In this document: piece after piece, positions 33,473 to 42,755 of the stretch
How positions within the stretch are numbered: the stretch's first letter is position 1
Layout: each line of letters opens with the position of its first letter
NCBI RefSeq assembly: GCF_040687965.1
Contig: NZ_CP156087.1
Span: 62,001-126,000, forward strand
From: Methylocystis echinoides
GTDB lineage: Bacteria; Pseudomonadota; Alphaproteobacteria; Rhizobiales; Beijerinckiaceae
DNA: 64,000 nucleotides
Reading direction: 5' to 3'
Program-made: the position numbers and the translations under genes
Notes under the pieces: model-generated
What the model was told of the DNA's origin: nothing
Seen by the model: only the letters and a program-made list of their open reading frames with translations
The model's database searches: none

Positions 33473-34126
33473 ATGGGCTCTGCTGCGGACATGCTCAAGC
33501 CAACCGAGGCCGCCATGGTCGCTCGCGTCACGCTCCGGGACGTCAACCGGGTGATCGACGAGCGCATCCTGCCGGAGGGGTTCTTCTCGCTCGACGACGG
33601 TCGGCGTGTCGCGGCGACGGCCTGCACGCTGATCGCATTCTACTTCGATAGCGCTAAACGGCTGACGTCCGAGGAGCGTCTGTTCGCCATCCGTGAGGTC
33701 GGATCGCGCCTGCGCAGGTTTCGTGCCCGTGCCCTTTCTTCTCTTATCGACGAGGATTGGATCGTGCGAGATGAGTTTCTCACCATCGACCTTGCCCCTT
33801 TTGTTCGACGCACGAAGGAGCGCATGGATCGTCTGACCGCCGCGCGTCAACTCGTCGTGTCGGACCCGGAGATCCTCGGTGGAGCGCCAATCGTCCGCGG
33901 CACGCGCGTCCCCGTCTATGACGTCGCGGCCTGTGTGGAGGCTGGCCTTCCGACAAAGCGCATCTTGGCGGCCTATCCGTCGCTCGACGAGAACCAGGTG
34001 GAGCTCGCCGCAATTTACGCCGAAGCTAACCCCCCTCGGGGTCGCCCCCGGTCGAGCGACGAGTTGCCTGAGGGCGCAGTCATCGTGGCCGAACGGAGAG
34101 TTCCTCGTCGTGGGAAGGCTGGATGA
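33473..34126 (+). CDS. DUF433 antitoxin
   Basis: The 217-residue protein has an N-terminal helix-turn-helix-like part (MVARVTLRDVNRVIDERI) and a C-terminal DUF433 domain at about residues 125-185. The domain shows VVSDPEILGGAPIVRGTRVP, AACVEAGLPTKRILAAYPSL and LDENQVELAAIYAEANP. DUF433 proteins are the antitoxins of PIN-like toxins. ATG 33473 has TTGGAGG seven bases upstream. The last codons overlap the toxin start as ATGA. Confidence 0.85.
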   Translation: MGSAADMLKPTEAAMVARVTLRDVNRVIDERILPEGFFSLDDGRRVAATACTLIAFYFDSAKRLTSEERLFAIREVGSRLRRFRARALSSLIDEDWIVRDEFLTIDLAPFVRRTKERMDRLTAARQLVVSDPEILGGAPIVRGTRVPVYDVAACVEAGLPTKRILAAYPSLDENQVELAAIYAEANPPRGRPRSSDELPEGAVIVAERRVPRRGKAG

Positions 34127-34542
34127 AGTTCCTGATCGACGAGTGCCTGAGTCCGGAACTGACAAAGCTTGCCCAGGCGCGAGGATATGGGGAGTCGTCC
34201 CATATCGTTTGGTTGGGGCGCGCCGGCCTGAAGGATTGGGAGCTGAAGCCTCTCATCCTGCAGAATGACTGGACCTTCGTCACGAAAAACTCCGTGGACT
34301 TCCGTGGCTCTGCCGAAAAGCCCGGCGCCAAGGGGCAATATGCCGACGTCGCGATCCATGCCGGGCTGATTTGCCTCAATGGGCCACCGGGCATGGATCT
34401 GGACATGCAGCTCGAGCTTTTTGAGCAGGCGTTGGACGAGCTTGAGTCCGACGCTGACCTCGTCAACCAGGTTCTGGAAATCACGATGGACGAGAGCGCC
34501 ATAGACATCCGGCGTTATCAGCTTCCGGCGGTGGGAGCCTGA
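34123..34542 (+). CDS. PIN-like toxin (DUF5615 type)
   Basis: The 139-residue protein starts KFLIDECLSPELTKLAQARG with the first acidic residues of the PIN-like site (Asp6, Glu7). WELKPLILQNDWTFVTKNSV, then DFRG supply the others. DUF5615 proteins are predicted RNases that pair with DUF433 antitoxins. The coupling to the upstream gene confirms a type II toxin-antitoxin unit. The C-terminal acidic part, from about residue 95, is longer than usual for the family. Confidence 0.8.
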   Translation: MKFLIDECLSPELTKLAQARGYGESSHIVWLGRAGLKDWELKPLILQNDWTFVTKNSVDFRGSAEKPGAKGQYADVAIHAGLICLNGPPGMDLDMQLELFEQALDELESDADLVNQVLEITMDESAIDIRRYQLPAVGA

Positions 34543-34586
34543 CGGCGATGTTTTAGCGCCGGCGTCAGCGTTTGTCGTCGGCTGAT

Positions 34587-34609
34587 TGGAAGTCAGCGGT
34601 CCGCAGATT
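34587..34609. repeat. Right copy of the 23-base direct repeat
   Basis: TGGAAGTCAGCGGTCCGC plus AGATT pairs with 33166-33188 (19 of 23 identical by eye). It lies between the toxin stop and the virD4 stop on the other strand. Confidence 0.45.
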
Positions 34610-34658
34610 GGGACCGTAGGGCCCGTTGAAAATGCGCCTGATGCGATACCTTTGAGCG

Positions 34659-36725
34659 CTATTGGATCGATGCGGCGCGCCAATCTTTCTGAATTTTTTC
34701 TGCAATTGCCGTCAAATCCTTCAGAGCGGAACCAATTTCGTCGCCAGGTTCTGAGGAGGGATAGCCGCTCACCCGTTGTGCCTCGGCGATTATCCCGGCG
34801 ATAGCGTCCGAAATCACTACGTCGAGGGTCGTGTGTTTATTCTGAACGCTTTCGACATCTGAGTTTCCTGTCGGCACTCCGACAACTGATCCCTCGCTTG
34901 CGGGTGCGGCGGGGATCGCGCCTGATTCGACCTGCCTTGCCTTCGTGCCGAGCTCTGACTTCAAGGTGGCCTCGAGCCACGCCGCGGGCTCCAACCAGCG
35001 CTGCAAACTAGGCCGCTCGATCGCCACGATCCCAGTTTGCTCCATGAGGTGGCGCATCCGACGATCACGAAAGAAATAAGCCTTCCCAATTTCGAATGGC
35101 CGCGCATTGGCGACGAGCAGGATCGACTTGTCCTTCGGCATCCGCGTCAGCTCTTGCGGCCGACGCAGCGGCGCCGCCATGTGCCCGAGCGAGACGCGAG
35201 ACTGAGACAGGCCTGATCCCACCATCTTCGTCGTATGCGTCGCCGTGTACGTCCCGAGCGCGTCCGAGACATATTTTGCGGTCTCATTGTCGTTGATCGC
35301 GACGAAGAGCTTGAGCGCCGCTCCGGCGACGAGCGTCTCGCGCATCGCCTTGCCATAGGTCTCGTCGAGCTGGGAGATGTTTTGCAACACGATCGCCATG
35401 CGGAAGCCATAGCCAGCGCTGACAGCAATCTTCGAGGCGAGAGACGACATCCTACCGAGCGCGTAGAATTCATCGAGGAGCAGAAGGACCTGATGCGGTT
35501 CGTCGGCGCCGGGGAGATCGCGCATCAGCACGTCATGGATCTGCTGAAACAGAATCCGAATGAGCGGACGATAGCTTTCGAGATCTGCGAGCGGCGAGCC
35601 GATAAAGATCGACATGCGCTTGCGGCGCAGATTACGGATGTCGAAATCCGATGTCTCCGTCACGGCGCAGATGAGCGGCGAATCCCAAGGCGCGAAAGCG
35701 TTGTTGACGTTGAACATGACCGAGCCGCGCGTGCGATCGGGAATCGCGACAAATTGATTGAAGGCGTCGAGCACCCAGGAGGGAACGGAGCCGTCATTTT
35801 CCGTCGCGACGATGGTTTTGAGCACGTCGGCGATGTCGTGCCCAGTCGAGATGACTCGCACCGCCGAGCGAATATGCCGCGCCTTCTCGAAATGGATGCT
35901 GGTCATCACATAGCCGAGCAGCGCCGCGACGGTCTTGCGCGCGGCGAGTGTCCAATCATTCTCGACCGATCCCGTCGCGACGAGGAAGCTCGCGATATTG
36001 GCGCAGTCCGTCGCCATTTCGGGGCCGGGCCGCACATAGTCGAGTGGATTGTAGCGGTGGGAGGAGGTCGAGCCCGGCGCGAAAACAAACACAGCGTCGC
36101 CCTTGGCCGCGCGCGCCGCGCCGAAGGATTTCAGATTCTCGCTCTTGATGTCGAGCGTCACCATGGAGCCCGGCCAGGCGAGACCGTTCGGGATCACAAA
36201 ACTCACACCCTTACCGGTGCGGGTCGGGCCGACGATCAGCACGTGGCCTGGATCGTCCGAGACCAGCATATGGCCGTTGAGGCGGCCAACGATAATGCCG
36301 TTCTTCGCCGCCAGCCCCCCGCGGCGCGCCTCAGAGAGCGTTCCAAAGCGCGCGTCGCCATGCAGCGTCGATTTGCGGTTCGCGTAGAGAAAAACTGCAA
36401 GGGCGACAAAGAGCGCAAGAACCACGCCGGCGGCAATGGCGCCGTTTTCCAGCGCAAGTTTGGAGACACGCTCGTCCTGCGCATAGACATAGAAATGCTT
36501 ATAGGCGAGCGGAAACCCGTGATCGAAGGAGAGAGGCGGAAACTGCTCGAGGTCGAAGCGGGGATTTTCCGTCACGACGCTCTTGAGAAGCGCCCATTTC
36601 TGCGCAGGCCTGGAGAAGCCGGAGCGAAGGCCGGTCACAATCGCATAGGGCACGACCCAGAGCAGCGCCGCGGCGAGGGACAAGAATAGCCCAATGACCA
36701 GCCGCTCGAGATGTTCCCGCGTCAT
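34659..36725 (-). CDS. virD4: Type IV coupling protein VirD4/TraG
   Basis: The 688-residue inner-membrane ATPase hands the relaxase-DNA complex to the VirB channel. Two membrane helices lie at about 12-31 and 95-114. Walker A is GPTRTGKG (166-173), preceded by HVLIVG. Walker B is in LLLLDEFYALGRM near residue 410, and a conserved Q-N motif follows (AIVLQNISQLDETYG). The C-terminal tail of 120 residues is Ala/Ser-rich. It is the last gene of the virB operon, 14 bases after virB11. Confidence 0.92.
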   Translation of the reverse strand: MTREHLERLVIGLFLSLAAALLWVVPYAIVTGLRSGFSRPAQKWALLKSVVTENPRFDLEQFPPLSFDHGFPLAYKHFYVYAQDERVSKLALENGAIAAGVVLALFVALAVFLYANRKSTLHGDARFGTLSEARRGGLAAKNGIIVGRLNGHMLVSDDPGHVLIVGPTRTGKGVSFVIPNGLAWPGSMVTLDIKSENLKSFGAARAAKGDAVFVFAPGSTSSHRYNPLDYVRPGPEMATDCANIASFLVATGSVENDWTLAARKTVAALLGYVMTSIHFEKARHIRSAVRVISTGHDIADVLKTIVATENDGSVPSWVLDAFNQFVAIPDRTRGSVMFNVNNAFAPWDSPLICAVTETSDFDIRNLRRKRMSIFIGSPLADLESYRPLIRILFQQIHDVLMRDLPGADEPHQVLLLLDEFYALGRMSSLASKIAVSAGYGFRMAIVLQNISQLDETYGKAMRETLVAGAALKLFVAINDNETAKYVSDALGTYTATHTTKMVGSGLSQSRVSLGHMAAPLRRPQELTRMPKDKSILLVANARPFEIGKAYFFRDRRMRHLMEQTGIVAIERPSLQRWLEPAAWLEATLKSELGTKARQVESGAIPAAPASEGSVVGVPTGNSDVESVQNKHTTLDVVISDAIAGIIAEAQRVSGYPSSEPGDEIGSALKDLTAIAEKIQKDWRAASIQ

Positions 36726-36739
36726 CAGCGGCCGACCTT

Positions 36740-37789
36740 TCAGCGCGCCCGCGCTGCGGCGTCCTGCTTCCAGGCCGCCATGCGCGAGAAATAAATCTCA
36801 GACGTCCCGCGCCAGCCGCCCAGCCGGCTTTGTTGGAGCACGATCGGCAGGACCGTCTTCACATAGGAAATGATCTCGTCCTTCCGCAGGCCGAGCCCGC
36901 TCTGCATGACCATCAGCGCGAGCTGCTCGAAGGCGCCCGCGGGACTGTCGGCGTGAATGGTCGTGATCGAACCCGGGTGGCCAGTGTTGACCGCCCGCAG
37001 GAAGGAATAGGCCTCGGAACCCCGGATCTCGCCGAGAAAAATCCGGTCCGGGCGCAGGCGCATGGCGGCCTGAAGCAGGCTTTCGATCGTCACCCGCGCC
37101 TGGCCCTGGTCGCCCTTGGAGGCGACGAGCGGCAGGAAGTTTTTCTGCAGCGGCTTCACCTCGCGGGTGTCTTCGATCGTGACGATCCGCTCCTCGACAG
37201 ACACCTCCTTCAAAATGGCGTTGAGGAAGGTGGTTTTGCCCGACGACGTGCCGCCGGAAAGCAAGATGGAATAGCGATTACAGACAGCGAGCCGGATAAA
37301 GGTCTCGATGCGCCCCGCGTCCAAATGCTCGCAGAGCGCGCGGTCGATCTCGGACAGTTCATCGCCGGCAGAGACCTTGACCCGCTCGAAGGAGCCCATC
37401 CGCCGATAATCTTCGAGGGCCAGCTCCTTGATCACCTGCTTGCGGATTGCGAAGGCTCCGCCGTTGGTCGTCGCCGGCGGTAGCACCCCTTGAAAGCGTT
37501 CCCCGGTGGCGAGCGCGGCCGAGAGCAGCGGATGCTCGCTGTTGACGCTTTGGTGCGAAAAGCCCGCGACGCGCTCGCAGAGATGCCTTATCCAATCGCT
37601 CGTGACCGCAGGCGCCTCGATGCGCCGCATCGACGACTCGCCCATAATCTCGACGAAGAGCTCGCCGGGGCCATTGGAGACGATTTCGACGACGGTCTCG
37701 TCGTTCAGCCACTGCCGCAGCGGCCCGAGCGCGTCCTCGAGGAAGACCGTATGGGCGTCGGCGTCCCTATCGACGAGCCTTGGCTTCAC
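36740..37789 (-). CDS. virB11: VirB11 family secretion ATPase
   Basis: The 349-residue cytoplasmic hexameric ATPase has the N-terminal domain with WLNDETVVEIVSNGPGELFV, Walker A SGGTSSGKTTFLNAIL, the Asp box TIEDTREVKPL and Walker B-like RPDRIFLGEIRGSEAYSF, followed by the His box GHPGSITTIHADSP. It powers pilus growth and substrate passage with VirB4 and VirD4. Its start overlaps the virB10 end by 23 bases. Confidence 0.93.
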   Translation of the reverse strand: MKPRLVDRDADAHTVFLEDALGPLRQWLNDETVVEIVSNGPGELFVEIMGESSMRRIEAPAVTSDWIRHLCERVAGFSHQSVNSEHPLLSAALATGERFQGVLPPATTNGGAFAIRKQVIKELALEDYRRMGSFERVKVSAGDELSEIDRALCEHLDAGRIETFIRLAVCNRYSILLSGGTSSGKTTFLNAILKEVSVEERIVTIEDTREVKPLQKNFLPLVASKGDQGQARVTIESLLQAAMRLRPDRIFLGEIRGSEAYSFLRAVNTGHPGSITTIHADSPAGAFEQLALMVMQSGLGLRKDEIISYVKTVLPIVLQQSRLGGWRGTSEIYFSRMAAWKQDAAARAR

Positions 37790-39068
37790 GGCGTAGCTCC
37801 CTCAGTTCCTCTTTGACGGGGTCGGGATAAAATAGAGAGAAGTCCAGATCCTTCTTGATGAAGACGACGATGCGCGCGCCCTGGTCGACATAGACGGTCG
37901 GCGGGATGTTGATCGAATCCCGGAGCGCCTCTTGCGAGAGACGGGTCAAGGATTGCGAAACCTGCTGCGCGCCGATCTGCCGGGCGTTGATCAGATTTTG
38001 ATTGGGCAGCGTCGTGACCGCCGTGAGCTGGCCGGTGAGGGGATCGAGCACATATTGGCTTTGTTGCTGATAGCTGTTGACGTTCTGGCCAAGCGTCGCG
38101 ACGAATTGCGAGACGCCGCCGATGACGCTGAGCGCCACTGCCGCCCCGAAACGCTCGACATAGTGATTATCGAGGAAGCCGGAGTTACCCGCGCGGCCAA
38201 GGTCGTCGGTCCCCGGGGAGCCCAGCTGAACGGAGACGCCGTCGGGGCGCAACAGCCGCGTCCAGACCACGAAAACCCGCGTCTGCCCGCGGGCGAGCCC
38301 GGAGCGATATTCGCCGATCAGCGTCGATCCCGAGGGGATGAGCACGCGGCGACCGTCGAAGGACCAGACGTCTTCGCGGGTGATGGCTTTCACGGAGCCT
38401 GGGAGGTCGCTCTGGATCGCGGTCAGCAACTCGCCGCGGACCATCGTGCCTTGCGGCACGAGGGCGTCGATCCGCTCATTTTTCGTCGCGATGGATCGAT
38501 CGACGCCGGCGGAACCGGCGCGGGCGAGAAAGCGCCGGTTGGGATCGTCGTCCGCGATTTCCGAGGCGCTGCCCGCTGCCTGCTCATTGTTCCCAGCCGC
38601 CGCGCCGAGTGCGCCATCCGCGACGAGCTGGGGCGCGCGCAGCCTCTCCCATCGCCGCCGCTCCTCTTCCGCGGCGAGACGCCGGGCCTCGGCGTCGTCG
38701 ACTTTCGGTTCGCTCTCCGTCTCGAAGGCCGGCGGCGCGACAAGAGGCGTTGGAGGGGCGACCGGCGGCGGGGGAACCTCGGCGGCTGGGGGTGGCGGCG
38801 GAGCCGTCATCTTGCCGAGATCCAGATTCGGGCGCTGGTCGATCGCGGGCGCCGGAAAAGCGGTGGTGTGGAATTCCTCTTTCTCCGGCGCGGTCATCGG
38901 CCGCGTCTCCTTATGCTGGGAGGCGTAAACCATCCAGCCGACAAAGAGCGCCGCGACGCTGGGGACGCCGATTTTGACGAAATTCCCCATCACGTGCGAC
39001 GAGCGCTGGACCGAGCTTCTCGCCGCGTCTTCGAGCTCGAGCGAACGATAATGTTCGGGCGACGGCAT
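37767..39068 (-). CDS. virB10: VirB10 channel protein
   Basis: The 433-residue protein spans both membranes. One inner-membrane helix is at about residue 32-48 (VAALFVGWMVYAS), then a Pro-rich periplasmic part (PPPPPAAEVPPPPVAPPTPL). The TrbI/VirB10 domain covers about 190-420: VPQGTMVRGELLTAIQSDL, ILIPSGSTLIGEYRSGLARG and VFVVWTRLLRPDGVSVQLGS, with the end VYVDQGARIVVFIKKDLDF. It forms the outer-membrane pore with VirB7 and VirB9. AAGGAGC precedes ATG 39068. Confidence 0.93.
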   Translation of the reverse strand: MPSPEHYRSLELEDAARSSVQRSSHVMGNFVKIGVPSVAALFVGWMVYASQHKETRPMTAPEKEEFHTTAFPAPAIDQRPNLDLGKMTAPPPPPAAEVPPPPVAPPTPLVAPPAFETESEPKVDDAEARRLAAEEERRRWERLRAPQLVADGALGAAAGNNEQAAGSASEIADDDPNRRFLARAGSAGVDRSIATKNERIDALVPQGTMVRGELLTAIQSDLPGSVKAITREDVWSFDGRRVLIPSGSTLIGEYRSGLARGQTRVFVVWTRLLRPDGVSVQLGSPGTDDLGRAGNSGFLDNHYVERFGAAVALSVIGGVSQFVATLGQNVNSYQQQSQYVLDPLTGQLTAVTTLPNQNLINARQIGAQQVSQSLTRLSQEALRDSINIPPTVYVDQGARIVVFIKKDLDFSLFYPDPVKEELRELRREAKARR

Positions 39069-39077
39069 GTTCGCTCC

Positions 39078-39896
39078 TTACCAAAATTGAAGGCCGTTAA
39101 AGCCCACGCGCTCGGGCGCATAGGGCTCGAGGCCGTCAGGTTCGTGGAGATTGTTCAGCCGCCGATTGAAGACGCAGGTCGTTTCCGCGCCGTTGCGCAG
39201 CGTCCATTGGAAATTGACCTTGTCGACGATGATGTAGGGACCTTCTTTGTGGAAATTGACGACGCTCTCCTTGCGGTCGCGGTCGACAACGAAGATCGCC
39301 GGCGTCTCCTGATCGGGCGCAAAGCGGAACCAGGTCTTGACGCCATCGTCGAAGACCGCGGTCGGCTTTGAGAGCGAGGAGCCCTTATAGGCGTAATCGC
39401 TGTTGGCGTTGGCGACGTTGAAATTCTTCGTGTTGGGATAGCTTGCGCGCTCCTTGGCGAGGGCGATGAGCCTGGCGTCGGCCTCGTCGTCGGGGAAGCG
39501 AAAGCGCACCTTGAACACTTGCGCCCTGCCCTGCCGGAAATCCGCTCGGAGAAGGAATGAATAGATCCGCTTTGACGTGACGACGTTCAGATTGGAAAAC
39601 GCGTTTTTATCCACCGGCTTGACGAAGATGATGTTGCCGCGCTTGTTGGGCTCGACCTTCCAGGCGACCGAATCGCCGAGCGCCAACGTCTCGATCTTCT
39701 CGTCCTCGCCCAGCACGATCATCGTGGAGACGCCATAGGAGCCGTTGATGGCGACGACCTCGTCAGGGCGGAAACTGACCTCCCGCACCCGAGCGTCGTA
39801 GCGCCCGGCCCAGGGCGACTCCTCTGCCTGCGCGAGGCTCGGAGCGCCGATCGCGAGCAAGCCGAGAAGGAGGGGGAAGCCGAGACGCCGGGTCAC
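39078..39896 (-). CDS. virB9: VirB9 outer-membrane core protein
   Basis: The start GTG 39896 overlaps the virB8 stop (GTGA), giving 272 residues with a signal peptide (GFPLLLGLLAIGAPSLAQA). The mature protein has YDARVREVSFRPDEVVAING, YSFLLRADF and the C-terminal domain WFRFAPDQETPAIFVVDRDR and YIIVDKVNFQWTLRNG, typical of VirB9/TrbG. The longer frame from 40034 is antisense-like sequence from virB8 and is not used. Confidence 0.9.
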   Translation of the reverse strand: MTRRLGFPLLLGLLAIGAPSLAQAEESPWAGRYDARVREVSFRPDEVVAINGSYGVSTMIVLGEDEKIETLALGDSVAWKVEPNKRGNIIFVKPVDKNAFSNLNVVTSKRIYSFLLRADFRQGRAQVFKVRFRFPDDEADARLIALAKERASYPNTKNFNVANANSDYAYKGSSLSKPTAVFDDGVKTWFRFAPDQETPAIFVVDRDRKESVVNFHKEGPYIIVDKVNFQWTLRNGAETTCVFNRRLNNLHEPDGLEPYAPERVGFNGLQFW

Positions 39897-40666
39897 TTCT
39901 CGGCTCCCGTCGCGGTCGGGACCGTTTCCTGGTCGCGGCGGTATTCGGTCGTCTGGAAGCCGAGCGGATTGTCGAAACGCATCTGGTTCGACATGGGCGA
40001 GCCGGAATAGCGGAAACGAACGAGCGCCACCCAATCGCGATGGACAATGTTGGAGGCGGATTTTTCATCCGTGCCGAAACGCACGAGCGCCGTGCGTTGG
40101 TTTGGGAACGTCACCGATTTGACGGAGACCGCGACCTCCGTCGTCGAACCGAAAGTTTTGACCGGGTTCTTCGGATTGACCGGACTGAAAATCTCGGTGA
40201 GATCGCGCGCGGCGTCGCCGGTCGAGAGCAGCTGCGCGAGATCGAAATTGTCCTTGAGCGCCTTGGGATCGTAAGTCTCGCGCGCCTTCACATAGCGCAC
40301 GACATTGAACATGGTGACGGCTTCGTCTTGACTGAGCGCTCCCTCGGCCATCGGCCGCTTGACCTCGACGAAGCCTGAGGATTTGTCGACGACGATCATA
40401 TAAGGCTCAAAGGTCTTGAGCGGTGCGAGGCTTGTGAGCGAGACGATGGCGCCAAGCGCGATGACGGTCATCACGGCGGCGATGATCCAGGCAATCGAGA
40501 GCGACGAATTCTTCCAGAGCGTCCGGTCCTCTTCCCAAGTCCCGCCCTCCTGGTAGTAGCGCGCGCCCTCCCTTGCCGCGGAAGCTCCATGGTCCGGCGC
40601 AATGGGGGCGAACTCTTCTCGCAGGGCCCTGCGGGAGAGGTGGCGAAACGGCAATTCCCACATCAT
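39893..40666 (-). CDS. virB8: VirB8 inner-membrane assembly protein
   Basis: The 257-residue protein has one membrane helix at about residues 57-80 (SLSIAWIIAAVMTVIALGAI) and a periplasmic NTF2-like domain with KTFEPYMIVVDKSSGFVEVK, YVKARETYDPKALKDNFDLA and WVALVRFRYSGSPMSNQMRF. ATG 40666 lies on the virB6 stop (ATGATG/TGA). The longer upstream open frame is in antisense of virB6. Confidence 0.9.
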   Translation of the reverse strand: MMWELPFRHLSRRALREEFAPIAPDHGASAAREGARYYQEGGTWEEDRTLWKNSSLSIAWIIAAVMTVIALGAIVSLTSLAPLKTFEPYMIVVDKSSGFVEVKRPMAEGALSQDEAVTMFNVVRYVKARETYDPKALKDNFDLAQLLSTGDAARDLTEIFSPVNPKNPVKTFGSTTEVAVSVKSVTFPNQRTALVRFGTDEKSASNIVHRDWVALVRFRYSGSPMSNQMRFDNPLGFQTTEYRRDQETVPTATGAEK

Positions 40667-41757
40667 CAAATCCGGTCCATTTTCTTGGCGAGCACATCGG
40701 CCGCGCGCTGGCCGTAGATGCGCTCGTAGCGGGCCCGTGTGAGGCGATCCTGCAGCGACCGATCGACGCCGAAGCGCGCGCCGTAGCCGAAAGGCACGCG
40801 GGCGCGATAGGCGCCCGAGGCGACCAACGCGCCATTCGCCGTAACCGAGCGCCAGAGCCCGCCGATCGTCGTTGCGTAAAGCGGAATGCCGCCGGCGATC
40901 GCCGCGGCCATGCCGGGGAGTTGGCTCAAAAGGAAGAGGCCGGTGAGGCCGACGAGAAAGAAAGGCGCGAGCGCGCCCCAATCGACCTGGCCGCTGTTGA
41001 TGGCGGCGCCAAGACCCGCGAAGATCGGCTGCGTGACGGTGAGGTAGAAGGCGAGAAAGGCGTAAACCAGCACCTGCAGCATCGCATACATGACGGCGGC
41101 GGAGAGCCAGCCGGAAAAGAAGCGCGAGGAGGCGTCGAAAAGCAGCAGCAGGATCGTCAAGGGCGCGATGCCGAGGATCAGCCACAGAAAGACCTTCGAG
41201 AGGATGATCGTGAAGGTGGCGACCGCCAGAAACAGCGCAATGATGATCACGCAGGCGAGCCCGACGAGGGCCGAGGCGAAGGATTGCAGGCTGAACGCGA
41301 AATGCAGCTGAAAGCCTTGCGCGACCTGGTTCCAGATCGCTTCCAACGCAGAGACCACGGCGTTTGGCGATGTGTAAGTGTTATTGTTGCCGACGCTGAG
41401 CAGCCGATTGCCGATCGCCGCCGGCCCGTCGTTGAAGAGCGTGTAGGCAAAGCTCATGAAGTCGCTCCAGGAGGTTGCGAGCGCGTAGATCACAAAGGCG
41501 CGAAACAGCCGGAAAGCGGCGTCGGTGGCAGTTCCCGTAGCGGTCCCGGACCAGACGCCAAAACCCCAAAAAATCACGTAGGAGATGAGGAGGAGCGAGG
41601 CGATCGAAGCCCCTGCCCCGCCCGCCGTCACATCTCGGGCGAGTTCCTGAAAGGCGCCCTGGACATAGGTGCAGCCAGTCTGGTCGACGCCGGAGAGGAT
41701 CTGCGGAATGATTCCGGACCCGTAATTCTGCGCCGGGCAGTTCTGCAGGACGGTCAC
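40666..41757 (-). CDS. virB6: VirB6 inner-membrane channel protein
   Basis: Starting at GTG 41757, which overlaps the lipoprotein stop, the 363-residue product has a short periplasmic N-terminus with two cysteines (QNCPAQN, TGCTYV). At least five membrane segments follow in the TrbL/VirB6 domain (ASIASLLLISYVIFWGFGVW, LVGLACVIIIALFLAVATF, LILGIAPLTILLLLFD, and others). The cytoplasmic tail is Arg-rich. Confidence 0.88.
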   Translation of the reverse strand: MTVLQNCPAQNYGSGIIPQILSGVDQTGCTYVQGAFQELARDVTAGGAGASIASLLLISYVIFWGFGVWSGTATGTATDAAFRLFRAFVIYALATSWSDFMSFAYTLFNDGPAAIGNRLLSVGNNNTYTSPNAVVSALEAIWNQVAQGFQLHFAFSLQSFASALVGLACVIIIALFLAVATFTIILSKVFLWLILGIAPLTILLLLFDASSRFFSGWLSAAVMYAMLQVLVYAFLAFYLTVTQPIFAGLGAAINSGQVDWGALAPFFLVGLTGLFLLSQLPGMAAAIAGGIPLYATTIGGLWRSVTANGALVASGAYRARVPFGYGARFGVDRSLQDRLTRARYERIYGQRAADVLAKKMDRI

Positions 41758-42023
41758 TTGAGCCGCTCCGCGTTGATCGGGCGCAAGGGACCGCAGTCGC
41801 CGGCGGCGGAGCTGAAGGGCGCGGGCGCGCGCGCCGCCTCTGGCTCCGCATAGAACAAGGCTTGCACGGCGTTCTGTTGCGGGCCCGCCGGCTCGGGCAT
41901 GGGTTGTTCCGCCGTCGGTATGCCGCCTTCGGACATGGCGCAAGGCGCCTCTAAGGGCTTGTAGCCGCAGCCAGAAAGAGCGGCCGCGATCAGCGCGGCG
42001 CTCGCCATAAAGAGAAGCCGCAT
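41754..42023 (-). CDS. virB7: VirB7-like lipoprotein
   Basis: The 89-residue product has a lipoprotein signal MRLLFMASAALIAAALSGC, with Cys19 as the lipid anchor, and two further cysteines (APCAMS, GDCGPL). Its place just before virB6 and its size fit VirB7, which stabilises VirB9 in the outer membrane. VirB7 proteins are poorly conserved, so the call rests on lipobox and position. It starts five bases downstream of the virB5 stop. Confidence 0.75.
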   Translation of the reverse strand: MRLLFMASAALIAAALSGCGYKPLEAPCAMSEGGIPTAEQPMPEPAGPQQNAVQALFYAEPEAARAPAPFSSAAGDCGPLRPINAERLK

Positions 42024-42027
42024 TGCG

Positions 42028-42741
42028 CTATTGTCCGTAGGGTCGAAACTGCATGGCGCGGGCCGCGGCAGAAAGCCCGGCGATGCGGTCGAGATTGGCC
42101 TGGTTGGCCGCCGCCGCTGCGGTGTTGACCGCGCCATTGAGCTGAACGATCGATTGGCCATTCTGCGCCTGGATCTGCGAATTCTGATCGATCGAGCCTT
42201 TCACGTCGGGGGAGCTTCCGATCTGCTGCCCGCCGGATGTGTAGGCGTTGCTGGCGCTCTTGACCGTCCCTTGCGTCGAGTTGATGAGGCCGAGGATGAG
42301 TTGGGCTGTGTTCGAGGAATTGAGATAGGCCTTGTCGCTCGGGAGCGCGCCTTGCAGCCCCGACAGTGTTTTGACGAGATTCAGCCCATTGATCAGCGAC
42401 GAGATGATTTGCTGAGAATCGCCGCCAAGCCCTGCGAAAGACAGCGGGCCCCCTGAAATCACCGAGCCGAGCGACGGCGCGCTCCCCATCGAAAAGCCGC
42501 CGCCAAGCGCCATTTGCGCGAGCGGCCCCTGCGCCAGCGACGAGCGGTCGCCGGTCACGGCCTGCAGGGTCTTTTGCACATTGGAAAGGATGTCCTGGTC
42601 GGTCGAGAGGATTTGCTTGGTGTTCGTCGCCGTCTGCTGTGACTGGGAGAGATTGGCGGCGTCGATCACCGGAACCTGGGCATGCGCGCCGCGAACGAGC
42701 AAAAGATTCGCAAGGCAGAAAGCCAACATCGCCTGTTTCAT
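42028..42741 (-). CDS. virB5: VirB5-like pilus-tip protein
   Basis: The 237-residue secreted protein has a signal peptide (AFCLANLLLVRGAHA, cleaved near AHAQ) and a helical VirB5/TrbJ-type body: VIDAANLSQSQQTATNTKQI, a Gly/Ser-rich middle, and a long C-terminal helix QLNGAVNTAAAAANQANLDR. VirB5 sits at the pilus tip and aids host contact. It lies between an extra secreted protein and VirB7. Confidence 0.75.
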   Translation of the reverse strand: MKQAMLAFCLANLLLVRGAHAQVPVIDAANLSQSQQTATNTKQILSTDQDILSNVQKTLQAVTGDRSSLAQGPLAQMALGGGFSMGSAPSLGSVISGGPLSFAGLGGDSQQIISSLINGLNLVKTLSGLQGALPSDKAYLNSSNTAQLILGLINSTQGTVKSASNAYTSGGQQIGSSPDVKGSIDQNSQIQAQNGQSIVQLNGAVNTAAAAANQANLDRIAGLSAAARAMQFRPYGQ

Positions 42742-42755
42742 GCAAAGCCCTTTTT

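Noticed and set aside
33161-34165. 334-codon minus-strand frame opposite the antitoxin
   Set aside because: It is antisense to the DUF433 gene, which has a good ribosome site, operator and partner toxin.
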